Of a stretch of 64,000 nucleotides of DNA, positions 10,345-18,556 are shown piece after piece (position 1 is the stretch's first letter; the number at the start of each line of letters is the position of its first letter). The translations under genes were made by a program, and so were the position numbers. A model generated the notes under the pieces. It was given only the letters and a program-made list of their open reading frames with translations. It searched no databases and had not been told where the DNA came from. Origin of the DNA: Synechococcus sp. Nb3U1 (lineage in GTDB: Bacteria > Cyanobacteriota > Cyanobacteriia > Thermostichales > Thermostichaceae); the NCBI RefSeq assembly GCF_021533835.1, contig NZ_JAKFYQ010000002.1:558001-622000 (forward strand), given 5' to 3'.

Positions 10345-10767
10345 CAGCTTGCTCCTGTCGCGGATCTGCCTGCTACCCCAGCTTACCCAGGGATCCGACC
10401 TAGGGATGCCTTATCCCCCCGAAGAGGGTAGTTGAGAGACCAGCAAATCTATCTGGGTGGGGTAGCCCGTTCGGGATCCCAGATGAATTTTGTCTATCCA
10501 TTTATCTATCCACTGTCTATCCACGCCGATGGCGGCACTCCCGTACCTTATGGCAGCCAGCAGAAAAAATACACTTGTTGGCTCAGTTAGGTTGCCAAAA
10601 CTCAAGGCAACATCTGCAAATATTCCGAGAAAATGACTTAACCGAGCCATGCTCAAATCTTAAACTTATCTTGGTTGGCATCTCACTTTTTCTCGGTCAG
10701 GATTGTGGTCTGCGCAAAAAATCAAAGAACAAGAAGAGTACAATAGTACAATAGGAAGATTACAACA
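10345..10767. other. Divergent spacer with short repeats
   Basis: No gene recognised in 423 bp. It separates two divergently transcribed genes and holds three TCTATCCA repeats (listed separately). There is a small inverted repeat GTTGCC...GGCAAC at 10591-10611. A tandem AGTACAAT pair lies at 10737-10752, just before the ribosome binding site of the phosphoesterase. Confidence 0.5.
10493..10523 (+). promoter_or_regulatory. Three 8-bp direct repeats, Pho-box-like
   Basis: TCTATCCA occurs at 10493-10500, 10505-10512 and 10516-10523, with spacers of 4 and 3 bp, about one helical turn apart. From established knowledge, the cyanobacterial SphR (PhoB-type) box is three YTTAAYYW units with 3-bp spacers; each repeat here fits six of eight positions. 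The rightward gene is a secreted phosphoesterase, 245 bp away. The leftward gene starts 149 bp away. Confidence 0.4.
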
Positions 10768-12774
10768 ATGAGCCGCTACGTCAAACAGATAACTCTTAGA
10801 TTAGGTCTTGTTGTCGTTTTTATAGCAGCTTTTTTCTTTTATACGCAATCCACTGGAGAGTCGGTCAAGTTTAGTGCTCCCTTTGACAGAGCTGTTGCCA
10901 GCTCTGGTACAGAAGTCTCGGTCTCGGGAGAGACGGTATCGGGGATTGTTTTTGAGGATTTGAATCAGGATGGCGAACATCAAGCAGATGAGCCTGGGAT
11001 CCCGGAGATCATTGTCTCCAATGGGCGTGATGTGACCCTAACGGACTCGGAGGGAGCCTATAGCCTGCCCGTCTTCGATAACATGACCGTTATGGTCAGT
11101 AAGCCTTCTGGCTACAGAGTGCCCCTAAATGAAGACTATGTGCCGCAATTTTCCTACATCCACAAGCCAGAGGGTACACCCACACAACTTCGCTATGGTG
11201 GGATAGCCCCAACCGGGCCATTGCCAGACTCTGTTGATTTTCCCTTAACTCGCAGCGAGGAAACAAGCTCCTTCTCCTGTGTGGTGATGGGAGATACACA
11301 GCCCTACTCCAACACCGAGATAGGCTATGTCCGGGATACGATTGTCAAAGATCTTCTTGCCCAGGATCTCTCTTCCTCAAGGTGCATGATTTTGCTGGGG
11401 GATGTGATTGGGGATGACCTCAACCTATTGCCGAGATTTATGAATGTGATGGGAGCCGTTGGTTTGCCTCAGTATTACATCCACGGTAACCATGACTACG
11501 ACTTTGATGCTAATTCCGATGAGGACTCGGCAGACAGTTGGCGCCGCATTTATGGCCCCAATTACTTTAGCTTTGAAATTGGCGACGTTTTCTTCGCTGT
11601 GCTGGATAATGTGGTTTACCCCTGTGGTGAGGCCGATAGCGGTACGGGTGGCCGTGAAGCTTGTACTCGGGCAGATGCGGATCCCACCTACAATGCCCGG
11701 GTTCCTGAGCAGCAGATGACTTGGTTGCAGAACACTTTGGAGTATGTGCCCAAGAATAAGTTGGTGGTGCTGATGCATCACATTCCGCTGGTGTCTTTTA
11801 TCGACAGCAATACTGGGCGCCACCAAACCGATAATGCCAATGATCTCTATCAACTCCTGGAAGGGCGACCGGCTTTATCCCTTTCGGGACACACACACAC
11901 CTACGAAATTCTTGCCACAGGAGAATCCTACAAGGGCTGGCAGGAGCAAGTGGAGGTTTCCCGCCTTCCTTTTGACCATATCGTGGGGGGCGCACCTTCC
12001 GGTAACTGGTGGCAGGGGGATTTTAGCTTCGACGGGATCCCGATGGCCTTCACCCGTGGGGGCACGCCTCCCGGCTACTTGATCCTCCAATTTGACGGTG
12101 CTGACTACCGCGTAGACTTCTATGCCTCTAATCAAGCTCAGGATCGGAAGATGGCTTTATCATTTAACACCCCAGCCTTCCGCTCCTGGTTTACCACCCT
12201 CTGGCAATGGCAAGACGAAAAAGGCCCAGGCACTGAGGAGATCCCTCCCCTGACGGTAAATGATCTGGAGGATCTGAAGCTCTTTACCCCGGATGAGCTA
12301 GCGGCAGGGGTTTACTTGACGGCCAATGTTTGGAGCGGGGAACGCAACACCGAGGTCATGGCCAGCATCGATGGGGGCGATCCCCAGGAGATGGTTCGGA
12401 CTCAGGCGGGAGAAGGGGAAGATATTTTGTCGGGGGCAGAGTATGCGGATCCTTTCGCGGTACTCCGCCAGCTAACCATTGGGCGCTACGCCTATAAGAG
12501 TACCTCTGGAGATGAGCGGGCTCAGGGATTTGAGATTTGGCAGGGATCCCGTTTTGGGCCGGTAGCTCCTCAGGGTATGGCCAGTTGGGGTATTGCCAAC
12601 AGTTCCACCCATCTCTGGCGGTTGCCATTGTCTGCCGATCTGCCAGTGGGATCCCATGTGGCCAGGGTTACGGTGAAGGATCGCTACGGGCGGGAATTTG
12701 TGGAGCAGATCCCCTTCGAAGTGCGAACAGAACGACCCTTCAAGTACTGGGATAATGCGCTTTGGGAGGGGTAG
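10768..12774 (+). CDS. Secreted calcineurin-like metallophosphoesterase
   Basis: A 668-residue protein with a basic N-terminus and a hydrophobic span (about residues 11-26), so it is exported or membrane-anchored. An Ig/SdrD-like N-terminal domain follows (VSGIVFEDLNQDGEHQADEPGIP, close to the MetallophosN type). Then comes the calcineurin-like phosphoesterase core with all five usual blocks: VVMGDTQ, LLGDVIGDD, HGNHDYD, MHHIPL and SGHTH. The C-terminal 200 residues match the MetallophosC type. Such enzymes hydrolyse phosphomono- or diesters using two metal ions; the substrate here is unknown. It ends in tandem stops TAG TAA. The three repeats 245 bp upstream may link it to phosphate starvation, which is inference. 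Confidence 0.85.
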   Translation: MSRYVKQITLRLGLVVVFIAAFFFYTQSTGESVKFSAPFDRAVASSGTEVSVSGETVSGIVFEDLNQDGEHQADEPGIPEIIVSNGRDVTLTDSEGAYSLPVFDNMTVMVSKPSGYRVPLNEDYVPQFSYIHKPEGTPTQLRYGGIAPTGPLPDSVDFPLTRSEETSSFSCVVMGDTQPYSNTEIGYVRDTIVKDLLAQDLSSSRCMILLGDVIGDDLNLLPRFMNVMGAVGLPQYYIHGNHDYDFDANSDEDSADSWRRIYGPNYFSFEIGDVFFAVLDNVVYPCGEADSGTGGREACTRADADPTYNARVPEQQMTWLQNTLEYVPKNKLVVLMHHIPLVSFIDSNTGRHQTDNANDLYQLLEGRPALSLSGHTHTYEILATGESYKGWQEQVEVSRLPFDHIVGGAPSGNWWQGDFSFDGIPMAFTRGGTPPGYLILQFDGADYRVDFYASNQAQDRKMALSFNTPAFRSWFTTLWQWQDEKGPGTEEIPPLTVNDLEDLKLFTPDELAAGVYLTANVWSGERNTEVMASIDGGDPQEMVRTQAGEGEDILSGAEYADPFAVLRQLTIGRYAYKSTSGDERAQGFEIWQGSRFGPVAPQGMASWGIANSSTHLWRLPLSADLPVGSHVARVTVKDRYGREFVEQIPFEVRTERPFKYWDNALWEG

Positions 12775-12785
12775 TAAGGATCCCT

Positions 12786-14063
12786 TCACCGCCTCAGTAG
12801 GCGCCGCCGTAGACGATCCAGGGCCGTTTGAGCGCTCCACCAGCGCACCCCTTCTCTACCGCGCAAGCTGCCGAACTGGTACTCCTGTACCTCTGTTTTC
12901 CCGTCGGGATCCGCTAAACCCAGATACACCAGACCCACCGGCTTGGTAGCGGTGCCTCCATCCGGCCCGGCAATACCCGTAATGCTCAAGGCCCAATCGG
13001 AGCCGAGGGTCTGCTTTGCTCCAAGAGCCATTTGGGCAGCGACGGGCTTGCTGACGGCTCCGTATCGTTCCAGAGTAGCTGGATCCACCCCCAATAGGTG
13101 CTCTTTGATGCGGTTGTCATAGGCCACCACCCCACCGAGGAAGTAACCCGAGCTGCCCGGGATCCCGGTGAGCAACTGCCCCAGCAACCCGCCCGTGCAA
13201 GACTCGGCCACTGCCAGGGTTTGTCCTTGTTTTAAGAGCAGCTCTCCCACCACCGAAGCCAAGGTTGCCTCATCGCTGCCGAAGTAGTCTTCTCCGGCAA
13301 TTTCCAAGATCTGCTGGATCACCGGGGCGATCAACGCTTGGGCCTGTTCGCGGGTGGGGGCCCGTCCGGTCACCCGCAGGCGCACTTCCCCTTGGCTGGC
13401 ATAGGGAGCTACCGTGGGGTTTTTGCCCGCCAACAGGGATCCCACCCGTTCGGCCAAGGTGGATTCGGGAATGCCCCAATGGCGTAACACCTGGCTGTGA
13501 AAGACCTCTTGTCCCCAACCGACGGAGCGTAAATAGGGCACGGCAGTCTCCTGCCACATTCTGTGCATTTCTCGGGGTACCCCAGGAAAGGTGAGGATTC
13601 TCAGGTTAGGCCTAGGTTGCCAGATCAACCCACAGGCGCTGCCGACCGGATTGGGCAATACCGCCGCTCCCTTGGGTAACAAGGCTTGCTTGCGATTGCT
13701 AGACGAAGGGACAATCCCCCGCTGCCCGTACTTTTGTAGGATTTCTTCCCACACTTGGGGGTGCTCCACCATCTCCACCCCAAAGAAGGAAGCCAGCGCC
13801 TCATGGGTGAGATCATCCGGGGTCGGTCCCAAACCCCCTGTAGTCAAAATCAGGCTGGAACGGCCACAGGCCACCTCTAAAGCGTGGTGAATGCGGGCCT
13901 CGTTATCCCCGACCACCGTTTGGTAATGGTGCGGGATCCCCAGTTGCGCCAGTTCGGTGGCTAGATATTGGGCATTGGTATTAGTGATCTCCCCCAAAAG
14001 CAACTCCGTTCCGATACAGAGGATCTCAGCCTCTTGGGGAATAACGGCTTGCGGCGGGATCAT
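12786..14063 (-). CDS. cinA: CinA-like protein (NMN deamidase / ADP-ribose pyrophosphatase family)
   Basis: The 425-residue product joins the two usual CinA domains. The N-terminal MoaB/COG1058 domain starts AEILCIGTELLLGEITNTN and contains TTGGLGPTPDD. The C-terminal NMN amidohydrolase (PncC-type) domain contains VAESCTGGLLGQLLTGIPGSS and ITGIAGPDGGT. Family members recycle nicotinamide mononucleotide, and the N-terminal domain can act on ADP-ribose; the old name comes from its link to competence. I start at ATG 14063. A further upstream in-frame codon at 14108 would add 15 residues unlike the family. It is convergent with the phosphoesterase, with an 11-bp gap. No defect is visible. Confidence 0.93.
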   Translation of the reverse strand: MIPPQAVIPQEAEILCIGTELLLGEITNTNAQYLATELAQLGIPHHYQTVVGDNEARIHHALEVACGRSSLILTTGGLGPTPDDLTHEALASFFGVEMVEHPQVWEEILQKYGQRGIVPSSSNRKQALLPKGAAVLPNPVGSACGLIWQPRPNLRILTFPGVPREMHRMWQETAVPYLRSVGWGQEVFHSQVLRHWGIPESTLAERVGSLLAGKNPTVAPYASQGEVRLRVTGRAPTREQAQALIAPVIQQILEIAGEDYFGSDEATLASVVGELLLKQGQTLAVAESCTGGLLGQLLTGIPGSSGYFLGGVVAYDNRIKEHLLGVDPATLERYGAVSKPVAAQMALGAKQTLGSDWALSITGIAGPDGGTATKPVGLVYLGLADPDGKTEVQEYQFGSLRGREGVRWWSAQTALDRLRRRLLRR

Positions 14064-14163
14064 ACTTGGCCTCGTGCTCAGGTTAGTCGCAAGTTTGGCA
14101 CTCCACAAGCCTACTAGCTTGCTTCCATTTGCGGTAGAAGTGGGCTTTATGGCGATTTCACTG

Positions 14164-14270
14164 TACAGCCTTTTCCAGCGTTATCTGATACAGCAGATTC
14201 AGGTCAATCCTTTGCTCCATAATGTTTTTTGCCTAGCTCAAGAGCCTACGTAAAGTCAGAAAAGGCTGTA
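14164..14270 (+). repeat. MITE-like element, copy 2 (best preserved ends)
   Basis: A 107-bp non-coding element bounded by perfect 12-bp inverted repeats, TACAGCCTTTTC at the left and GAAAAGGCTGTA at the right. The outermost TA on each side is what a TA target duplication would leave. The interior is nearly identical to the reverse-oriented copy at 53294-53422 over about 80 bp. Confidence 0.88.
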
Positions 14271-14543
14271 AGGATCCGACCGATCCTCAGTTCAAACTTT
14301 TCATCGTCAGTCCCAGTTTGTTCGAATCCTATCGCAATCCCATTCAATCGGCTGATGTGCTAATCTGCTTGTTGAAATTGCTTGTTGAAATTGCTGACCT
14401 TCCCAACTCAGGAACAATCCATCTGTGGATCTGGACTCCTACCGCATCCAAAGCTGCGCTAATTCCGCCACAAATTTCAGCAAGCTGAGGCTGAGCCAAA
14501 AGGAGCTCTCACCCCTGAATTGGAGGTGCCAATCCGATCATTG
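14271..14543. other. Spacer with a tandem 13-mer
   Basis: No gene recognised between the MITE and the TetR gene. TGCTTGTTGAAAT is repeated exactly twice head to tail at 14366-14391. A TTCGAAT at about 14321 mimics a tRNA T-loop but has no paired stem. Confidence 0.45.
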
Positions 14544-15200
14544 CTAGTCGGCACCGGCAAACGCATGATTTCCCGCCTGCATCACCACCAAATTCACCAG
14601 GCTATCCACCAAGCGCTCTGCTTCCATAGGAATTACCTCTTTGCCGTGCAACATTTCCTGCACAATCATGTAATGCACCAACGAGCCGAAAAAAATTCGT
14701 GCGACGGCCTCTGGATCTTTCAGCTTTAGGTCGGGATAAGAGCTTAGGTACTCCGAGATTACGTTCAAGCCATGGATCTCTATGTGGGTTAGAAAGGTTT
14801 TGCCCAAGTTTGGAAAACGGCCCGACTCTGCTATTAAAAGTCGCATGAAGGGAAGAATAAACTCGTCTTCAGAAACTTTATGGATTATACTTAGGGCAAT
14901 TTGCTTTAATCCAGCTTTGAGATCGTAGGCACTATTATCTCGAAATTGGTTATCCGAAACATTATCCTGAAGAAGCTCTAAAAAAACAGACATTCTTTGC
15001 TCAGTGAACTGATCAATCAAGGCAACAAAAAGATGTTCCTTGTCTTGAAAATGACTGTAAACAGTTGCTTTGGAAACCCCTGCCGAACTCGCCACTTTAT
15101 CCATGCTAGTACCCGCATAGCCATGTTCCAGGAACTCTTGGAGAGCTCCCTGGAGAATGGCCTCTTCTTTGGTCAGAGTGGTAGTAGGCATTGTTAGCAT
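14544..15200 (-). CDS. TetR/AcrR-family transcriptional regulator
   Basis: A 218-residue TetR-type dimeric repressor. The N-terminal helix-turn-helix is typical: ILQGALQEFLEHGYAGTSMD, KVASSAGVSKATVYSHFQDK and EHLFVALI. The C-terminal ligand-binding part resembles the AefR-like group, with LRLLIAESGRFPNLG. I favour the ATG at 15200; a second ATG at 15191 would shorten it by three residues. Earlier in-frame codons up to 15299 precede any family similarity. It lies 200 bp downstream of the double-glycine-leader gene on the same strand, so the two could share a transcript or a regulatory circuit. The ligand and targets are unknown. I found no clear inverted-repeat operator just before this gene. 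Confidence 0.86.
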   Translation of the reverse strand: MLTMPTTTLTKEEAILQGALQEFLEHGYAGTSMDKVASSAGVSKATVYSHFQDKEHLFVALIDQFTEQRMSVFLELLQDNVSDNQFRDNSAYDLKAGLKQIALSIIHKVSEDEFILPFMRLLIAESGRFPNLGKTFLTHIEIHGLNVISEYLSSYPDLKLKDPEAVARIFFGSLVHYMIVQEMLHGKEVIPMEAERLVDSLVNLVVMQAGNHAFAGAD

Positions 15201-15400
15201 CTCAATAAGTTGTGGGGAAGGCGCTAAAGACCCCGACAAGGTTGAGATCCCAACCGTGATTGCAAACTCATGGAAAGGACGGATCTCATCGGTTGCCAAC
15301 GAACAGGGGAAGCATAGAGTAGAGCAAGGAAGGGTAGTCCTAGTCTAGTGGAACAAGATCCAAAGGGATCCAGATAGCCCAGGCTGCTCTCTGTGGAGAC

Positions 15401-15607
15401 CTAGAAGCGGAAGATATTGAATAGCCGGAAGAAGCGAGGCGGCAAAGGCTGAGGATTGAGGGCAACGTTATTGAGGGAGCTCGAGAAGGCACTAGGCAGC
15501 CCCCCGACGATGATAATACCCCCTGAGATCGTTTCAAGTTGGTCATCGCTGAGGGCATCAGCTTCATTCAGGCTATCTGAGTGAGGGCTGGGATCCTGTG
15601 CAGACAT
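15401..15607 (-). CDS. Small peptide with double-glycine leader (candidate bacteriocin/RiPP precursor)
   Basis: A 68-residue protein in two clear halves. The first 30 residues are strongly acidic and end ALSDDQLETISGG, which fits the leader recognised by C39-peptidase ABC exporters (LS-x2-EL-x-x-I-x-GG). The remaining 38 residues have no acidic side chain. They contain VALNPQPLPP and end in the cationic aromatic RFFRLFNIFRF. The ATG at 15607 follows a good AGGAG by about eight bases, which argues for a real translated gene. There is no cysteine, so lanthionine or disulfide bonds are excluded. No C39 transporter or modification enzyme lies in this window, and its nearest same-strand neighbour is the TetR gene. 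I recall the NPQPLPP motif in small bacterial proteins of unknown function. A secreted peptide is inference. Confidence 0.75.
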   Translation of the reverse strand: MSAQDPSPHSDSLNEADALSDDQLETISGGIIIVGGLPSAFSSSLNNVALNPQPLPPRFFRLFNIFRF

Positions 15608-15663
15608 TTTTAGACTCCTAAACGGGATGAACCGATCCTATAGGGCTATTACTGTCTGTTCTC

Positions 15664-15696
15664 TGATACGGATCACCCCTTGATATGGATCACCCC
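15664..15696 (-). promoter_or_regulatory. Paired 16-bp direct repeats upstream of the leader-peptide gene
   Basis: On the plus strand, TGATACGGATCACCCC at 15664-15679 and TGATATGGATCACCCC at 15681-15696 differ at one base and are 17 bp apart centre to centre. On the coding strand they read as two GGGGTGATCC-type half sites 57-89 bp before the ATG at 15607, where a regulator would act. The direct-repeat layout suits two protomers on one DNA face less exactly than a palindrome would. Confidence 0.5.
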
Positions 15697-15812
15697 GCTT
15701 CTGTGATCATCCCCAGACTGAACTGTTGATTAAAGATCCCTCTTCCCCTCTGAGATTCCCTGGCTGAGTCAGAAGCCCTATACTGCCAGCCCCTTTCGGC
15801 AAAATCCTGGCG

Positions 15813-16169
15813 TTGCATTTTCCCCTCGCCCTGATTATTGCTTTCCTGCCCCCTGCCTGTGCAAACCCTTCTAGACTTACCAACCTGGAACGGATGAAAG
15901 ACCAAGCCGGGCTCACTCGGGATAACGGTTACGATCCCACCCTCTACCAACGGGATCCAGTTCTGGTGGTGGATTTGGTGCGAGATAGTGCTGTCTAGGA
16001 GCCAGCCTCAACTTCCACCCCATCTCGACTTGAGGCCATTTTTCGCTGGGCAGAAAGCCGGGAAGAACTGTTTTTGAGGCAGATCTTGCTGAGCATTAGC
16101 TTTTATCAAGAGCAACACAATTCACAAGAACTGGTAAATAGGGGGTCTGAAGGACAGAGGCGGCCTTGA
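15813..16169 (+). pseudogene. Remnant of a small exported protein, interrupted by TAG
   Basis: A frame starting at TTG 15813 opens with a signal-peptide-like stretch (LALIIAFLPPACA) and continues for 61 codons to a TAG at 15996-15998. The same frame then stays open for 57 more codons to TGA at 16169 and still reads like protein (RLEAIFRWAESREELFLRQI). I do not recognise the family. The continuous frame through a single amber codon suggests a recently broken gene. Without homologues this is tentative. It is not the same frame as the DUF2834 remnant that follows. Confidence 0.4.
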
Positions 16170-16236
16170 TGCATCTCCAAACTGGAGAAGAGATCTCTGA
16201 AAAGGGATCCCGGAGCCGGTCCAAACGGAGGGAGGG

Positions 16237-16406
16237 ATGGGTATCCGGCGGGTTCTGGAGCTGCTGTTTCAAAATCGGATCTCCAGCTTCTTTGGCATGG
16301 ATGTACTGGTATCCTCACTGGCGTTGTGGATTTCTATCTCTAGCGAGAGATCCCGACTGGGCATGAAACGGTGTATGTGCTGAGCAACCTGGCGGGGGAT
16401 CCCTGA
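16237..16406 (+). pseudogene. DUF2834-like membrane protein fragment, frameshifted
   Basis: The frame from ATG 16237 encodes RVLELLFQNRISSFFGMD followed by VLVSSLALWISIS and RLGMK, the pattern of the last two helices of DUF2834 membrane proteins. It then terminates at 16381. In the next frame the expected continuation VYVLSNLAG is present and ends at TGA 16404-16406. So the gene lacks its 5' part and carries one frameshift near 16370. The last stop overlaps the ATG of the following small gene (TGATG). Family recognition is from memory of the motif. Confidence 0.6.
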
Positions 16407-16606
16407 TGTCCGTTGAATTCATCGTCAAACAAGCACTCCAGCGGGGGATCCTCCCCGACGATCGGCTCAGCCACCTGCTGCACCTAGCGGAGAATGAGTC
16501 CCTGAGCACCTACGAATTAAATCTCATCGATCAGCTTTTAGAGGCTCTGCGATTGGGACAAATCCGGATTCAGCACGACACACCTCAAGATCCCGTTTCT
16601 CTTTAG
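16406..16606 (+). CDS. Conserved small cyanobacterial protein of unknown function
   Basis: A 66-residue, mostly helical, soluble protein (begins SVEFIVKQALQRGILPDD; central LSTYELNLIDQLLEALRLGQI). It resembles a short cyanobacterial family that starts with a similar F-I-V-K-Q segment and ends in a conserved leucine-rich helix. I know no function for it. The ATG overlaps the stop of the DUF2834 remnant by one base, so it may once have been translationally coupled to it. There is no membrane segment and no cysteine. Confidence 0.6.
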   Translation: MSVEFIVKQALQRGILPDDRLSHLLHLAENESLSTYELNLIDQLLEALRLGQIRIQHDTPQDPVSL

Positions 16607-16856
16607 AAAGACTTAGAAAGACCCAGTGAGATCGGCAATGATTGGAGGGATTACTTGACGGTCTTTTCCCACCTCCGCCAACCGATTCAGAAGCCGTTCC
16701 CCTGCTGTTTCTGAAATGTGCAGCAGATTGTTGGGGCGGAAATTACTCTAAAAAATTGGGACTTAGGTTGGGGATTTCCCCATTCGGCTAGACTTTCACT
16801 AAGCTAGTATTAAGTCTACAAGTAATTTTAAAACAATTTCTTCCGAGGAGTTGTGT

Positions 16857-17556
16857 ATGACTACCTTTGCCGATCCAACCCAAAAATGTATGTCCGCTGC
16901 CTTCAAGGAAGAACGTAAGTTGCAAGATTGTATTCAACGACTCTTGAAGCGTGGAGTTCCCAACGATCGCATCTCTATTATTGGACGAAACTTCCAAACC
17001 GAAGCCAAAATCACCGGGTTCATCACCCGTAAGGAGGTGATTATGGATGGTCTGACCAGTGGTGCTATCTATGGATCCCTATTTGGATCTTTACTGGGGG
17101 CTTTGATGGGGGTAGGAGTTTTGTTTGTGCCCTTTTTTGGGACCAGGGTTGGGATCGGCCCTGATCTCACTGGGGATGCCACAGGATAAAGCAGCGATTT
17201 ATCAAACCCGTGTGCAGGCAGGTGAGTTTTTGCTGGTGGTGCAAGTGCCCGAAGAAAAATCAGGTGAAACCTACCTGCTGCTCCAGAGTTCTGGTGGCGA
17301 AGAGCTTTCGATCAATGATTTAAATCTTCCCAGTGAGCCTGAGGGATCCCTTACACCAGAAACCATTTCACCAGACATCCGTTCTGATTTATCTGAAGAA
17401 GCGCAGCAAACCTTGCAGCAAACCTTTGTAGAGGCCTACAATCAAAGTCGTCAGGATAATTATGATCATAGCAATGCTTTGCTAAGGGCTTGGGACAAGG
17501 TTAAACAGTTTTTCGAGCGGGATGACAAGGGGATCTTTTCCAAACGTAAATCCTAA
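16857..17556 (+). pseudogene. Stress-type glycine-zipper/ChaB-domain gene with +1 frameshift
   Basis: Two frames make up one gene. The first (ATG 16857, after CGAGGAG) encodes an N-terminal domain like that of general-stress 17M-type proteins ([20 protein letters not shown]). A glycine-rich hydrophobic hairpin follows ([20 protein letters not shown]). The frame fails just after VPFF. The second frame continues with the expected [20 protein letters not shown] and YQTRVQAGEFLLVVQVPEE. It ends in a ChaB domain (DLSEEAQQTLQQTFVEAYNQ, ALLRAWDKVKQFF). Removing one T from the run of six at about 17132-17137 restores the whole frame. That is typical of a homopolymer sequencing error, but a true mutation or slippage is possible. 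It lies just upstream of cbpA. Confidence 0.8.
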
Positions 17557-17632
17557 GATCTCTGAAATCTTTGTCCCTGTCTAGCTAGCTGGTTTCAACT
17601 GGATTCCGGTTCGCAGGCTTAGGAGGCTACCG

Positions 17633-18556
17633 ATGGCCGCCAGTGACTTCAAGGATTACTACCAAATCCTGGGGGTAAGCAAGGATGCGTCTCCCGATGA
17701 GATCAAGCGTGCCTATCGCAAGCTGGCTCGCAAATATCACCCGGATGTCAACCCTGGCGATCAGCAAGCGGAGGAGCGCTTCAAAGCCATCAACGAAGCC
17801 CATGAGGTGCTCTCGGATCCGGAAAAACGGCGCCGCTACGACCAGTTTGGGCAGTATTGGCAGCAGGGGGGATCCCAAGCCAGTACTGCCACTGGGTTTG
17901 AGGGCTTTGGGCAGTACGGCAGCTTTGATGACTTTATTAACGAGCTGCTGGGGCGCATGGGATCCCGCCAGGGGTACACCACAGGGTTTGCTGGGTTCAG
18001 GCCAGTGGATCTGCCGGGGCAGGATGTAAAAGCTAGCCTCACCCTTACATGGCCGGAGGCTTTTGAGGGTTGCCAAAAGCGGCTGACCCTCAACGGCGAA
18101 ACCATCACCCTTCGCATCCCCCCTGGTGCCAAGCAGGGCAGTCGCCTACGGGTCAAAGGTAAGGGGCAGGTCAGTCCCTTTGGCAGCCAGCAACGGGGGG
18201 ATCTTTTTCTCAACCTGGAGCTTCCACCCCATCCCTTCTTTCGGTTTGAGGGGGATGACCTACTTTGTGAGATCCCGATCACTCCGGATGAGGCTGTCCT
18301 GGGAGCTACTGTGGAGATTCCCACTCCTACGGGCAAAGTCCAGCTCAAGATCCCCGCTGGGGTGGATAGTGGCCAGATCCTACGGCTGCGGGGGCAAGGC
18401 TGGCGGGATCCCGAGGGGCAGCGGAGCGATCTACGGGTGCGCCTCAAGGTGGTTACCCCCAAAACCCTGAGCTCAGAAGAGCGGGAACTCTACGAAAAAC
18501 TTCGACATCAGCGGCAGTGGGATCCCCGTCGCTCACTGAAGGAGGTGCATCTATGA
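17633..18556 (+). CDS. cbpA: CbpA-type DnaJ co-chaperone
   Basis: A 307-residue type II J-protein. The J domain (residues 5-70) contains [13 protein letters not shown] and YHPDVNPGD with the essential HPD that stimulates DnaK ATPase. A Gly/Phe-rich linker follows, then two DnaJ C-terminal beta domains ([39 protein letters not shown]), with no zinc finger. It would deliver unfolded clients to DnaK and may bind DNA as E. coli CbpA does. The ATG at 17633 follows AGGAGG. The stop overlaps the ATG of the next gene, a CbpM homologue, which supports the CbpA assignment over DnaJ proper. Confidence 0.92.
   Translation: MAASDFKDYYQILGVSKDASPDEIKRAYRKLARKYHPDVNPGDQQAEERFKAINEAHEVLSDPEKRRRYDQFGQYWQQGGSQASTATGFEGFGQYGSFDDFINELLGRMGSRQGYTTGFAGFRPVDLPGQDVKASLTLTWPEAFEGCQKRLTLNGETITLRIPPGAKQGSRLRVKGKGQVSPFGSQQRGDLFLNLELPPHPFFRFEGDDLLCEIPITPDEAVLGATVEIPTPTGKVQLKIPAGVDSGQILRLRGQGWRDPEGQRSDLRVRLKVVTPKTLSSEERELYEKLRHQRQWDPRRSLKEVHL

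Noticed and set aside
10411-10656. An 81-codon leftward frame in the divergent spacer
   Set aside because: It has no family similarity and no good start context, and it contains the short TCTATCCA repeats that look regulatory.
14310-14345. TTCGAAT with flanking bases like a tRNA T arm
   Set aside because: The flanking five bases do not pair and no acceptor or anticodon stem can be built around it.
16765-16820. GGGGATTTCCCC and an inverted TAGACTT/AAGTCTA pair upstream of the ChaB-type gene
   Set aside because: Short, imperfect or widely spaced; no known regulator site matches, so I do not list them as features.
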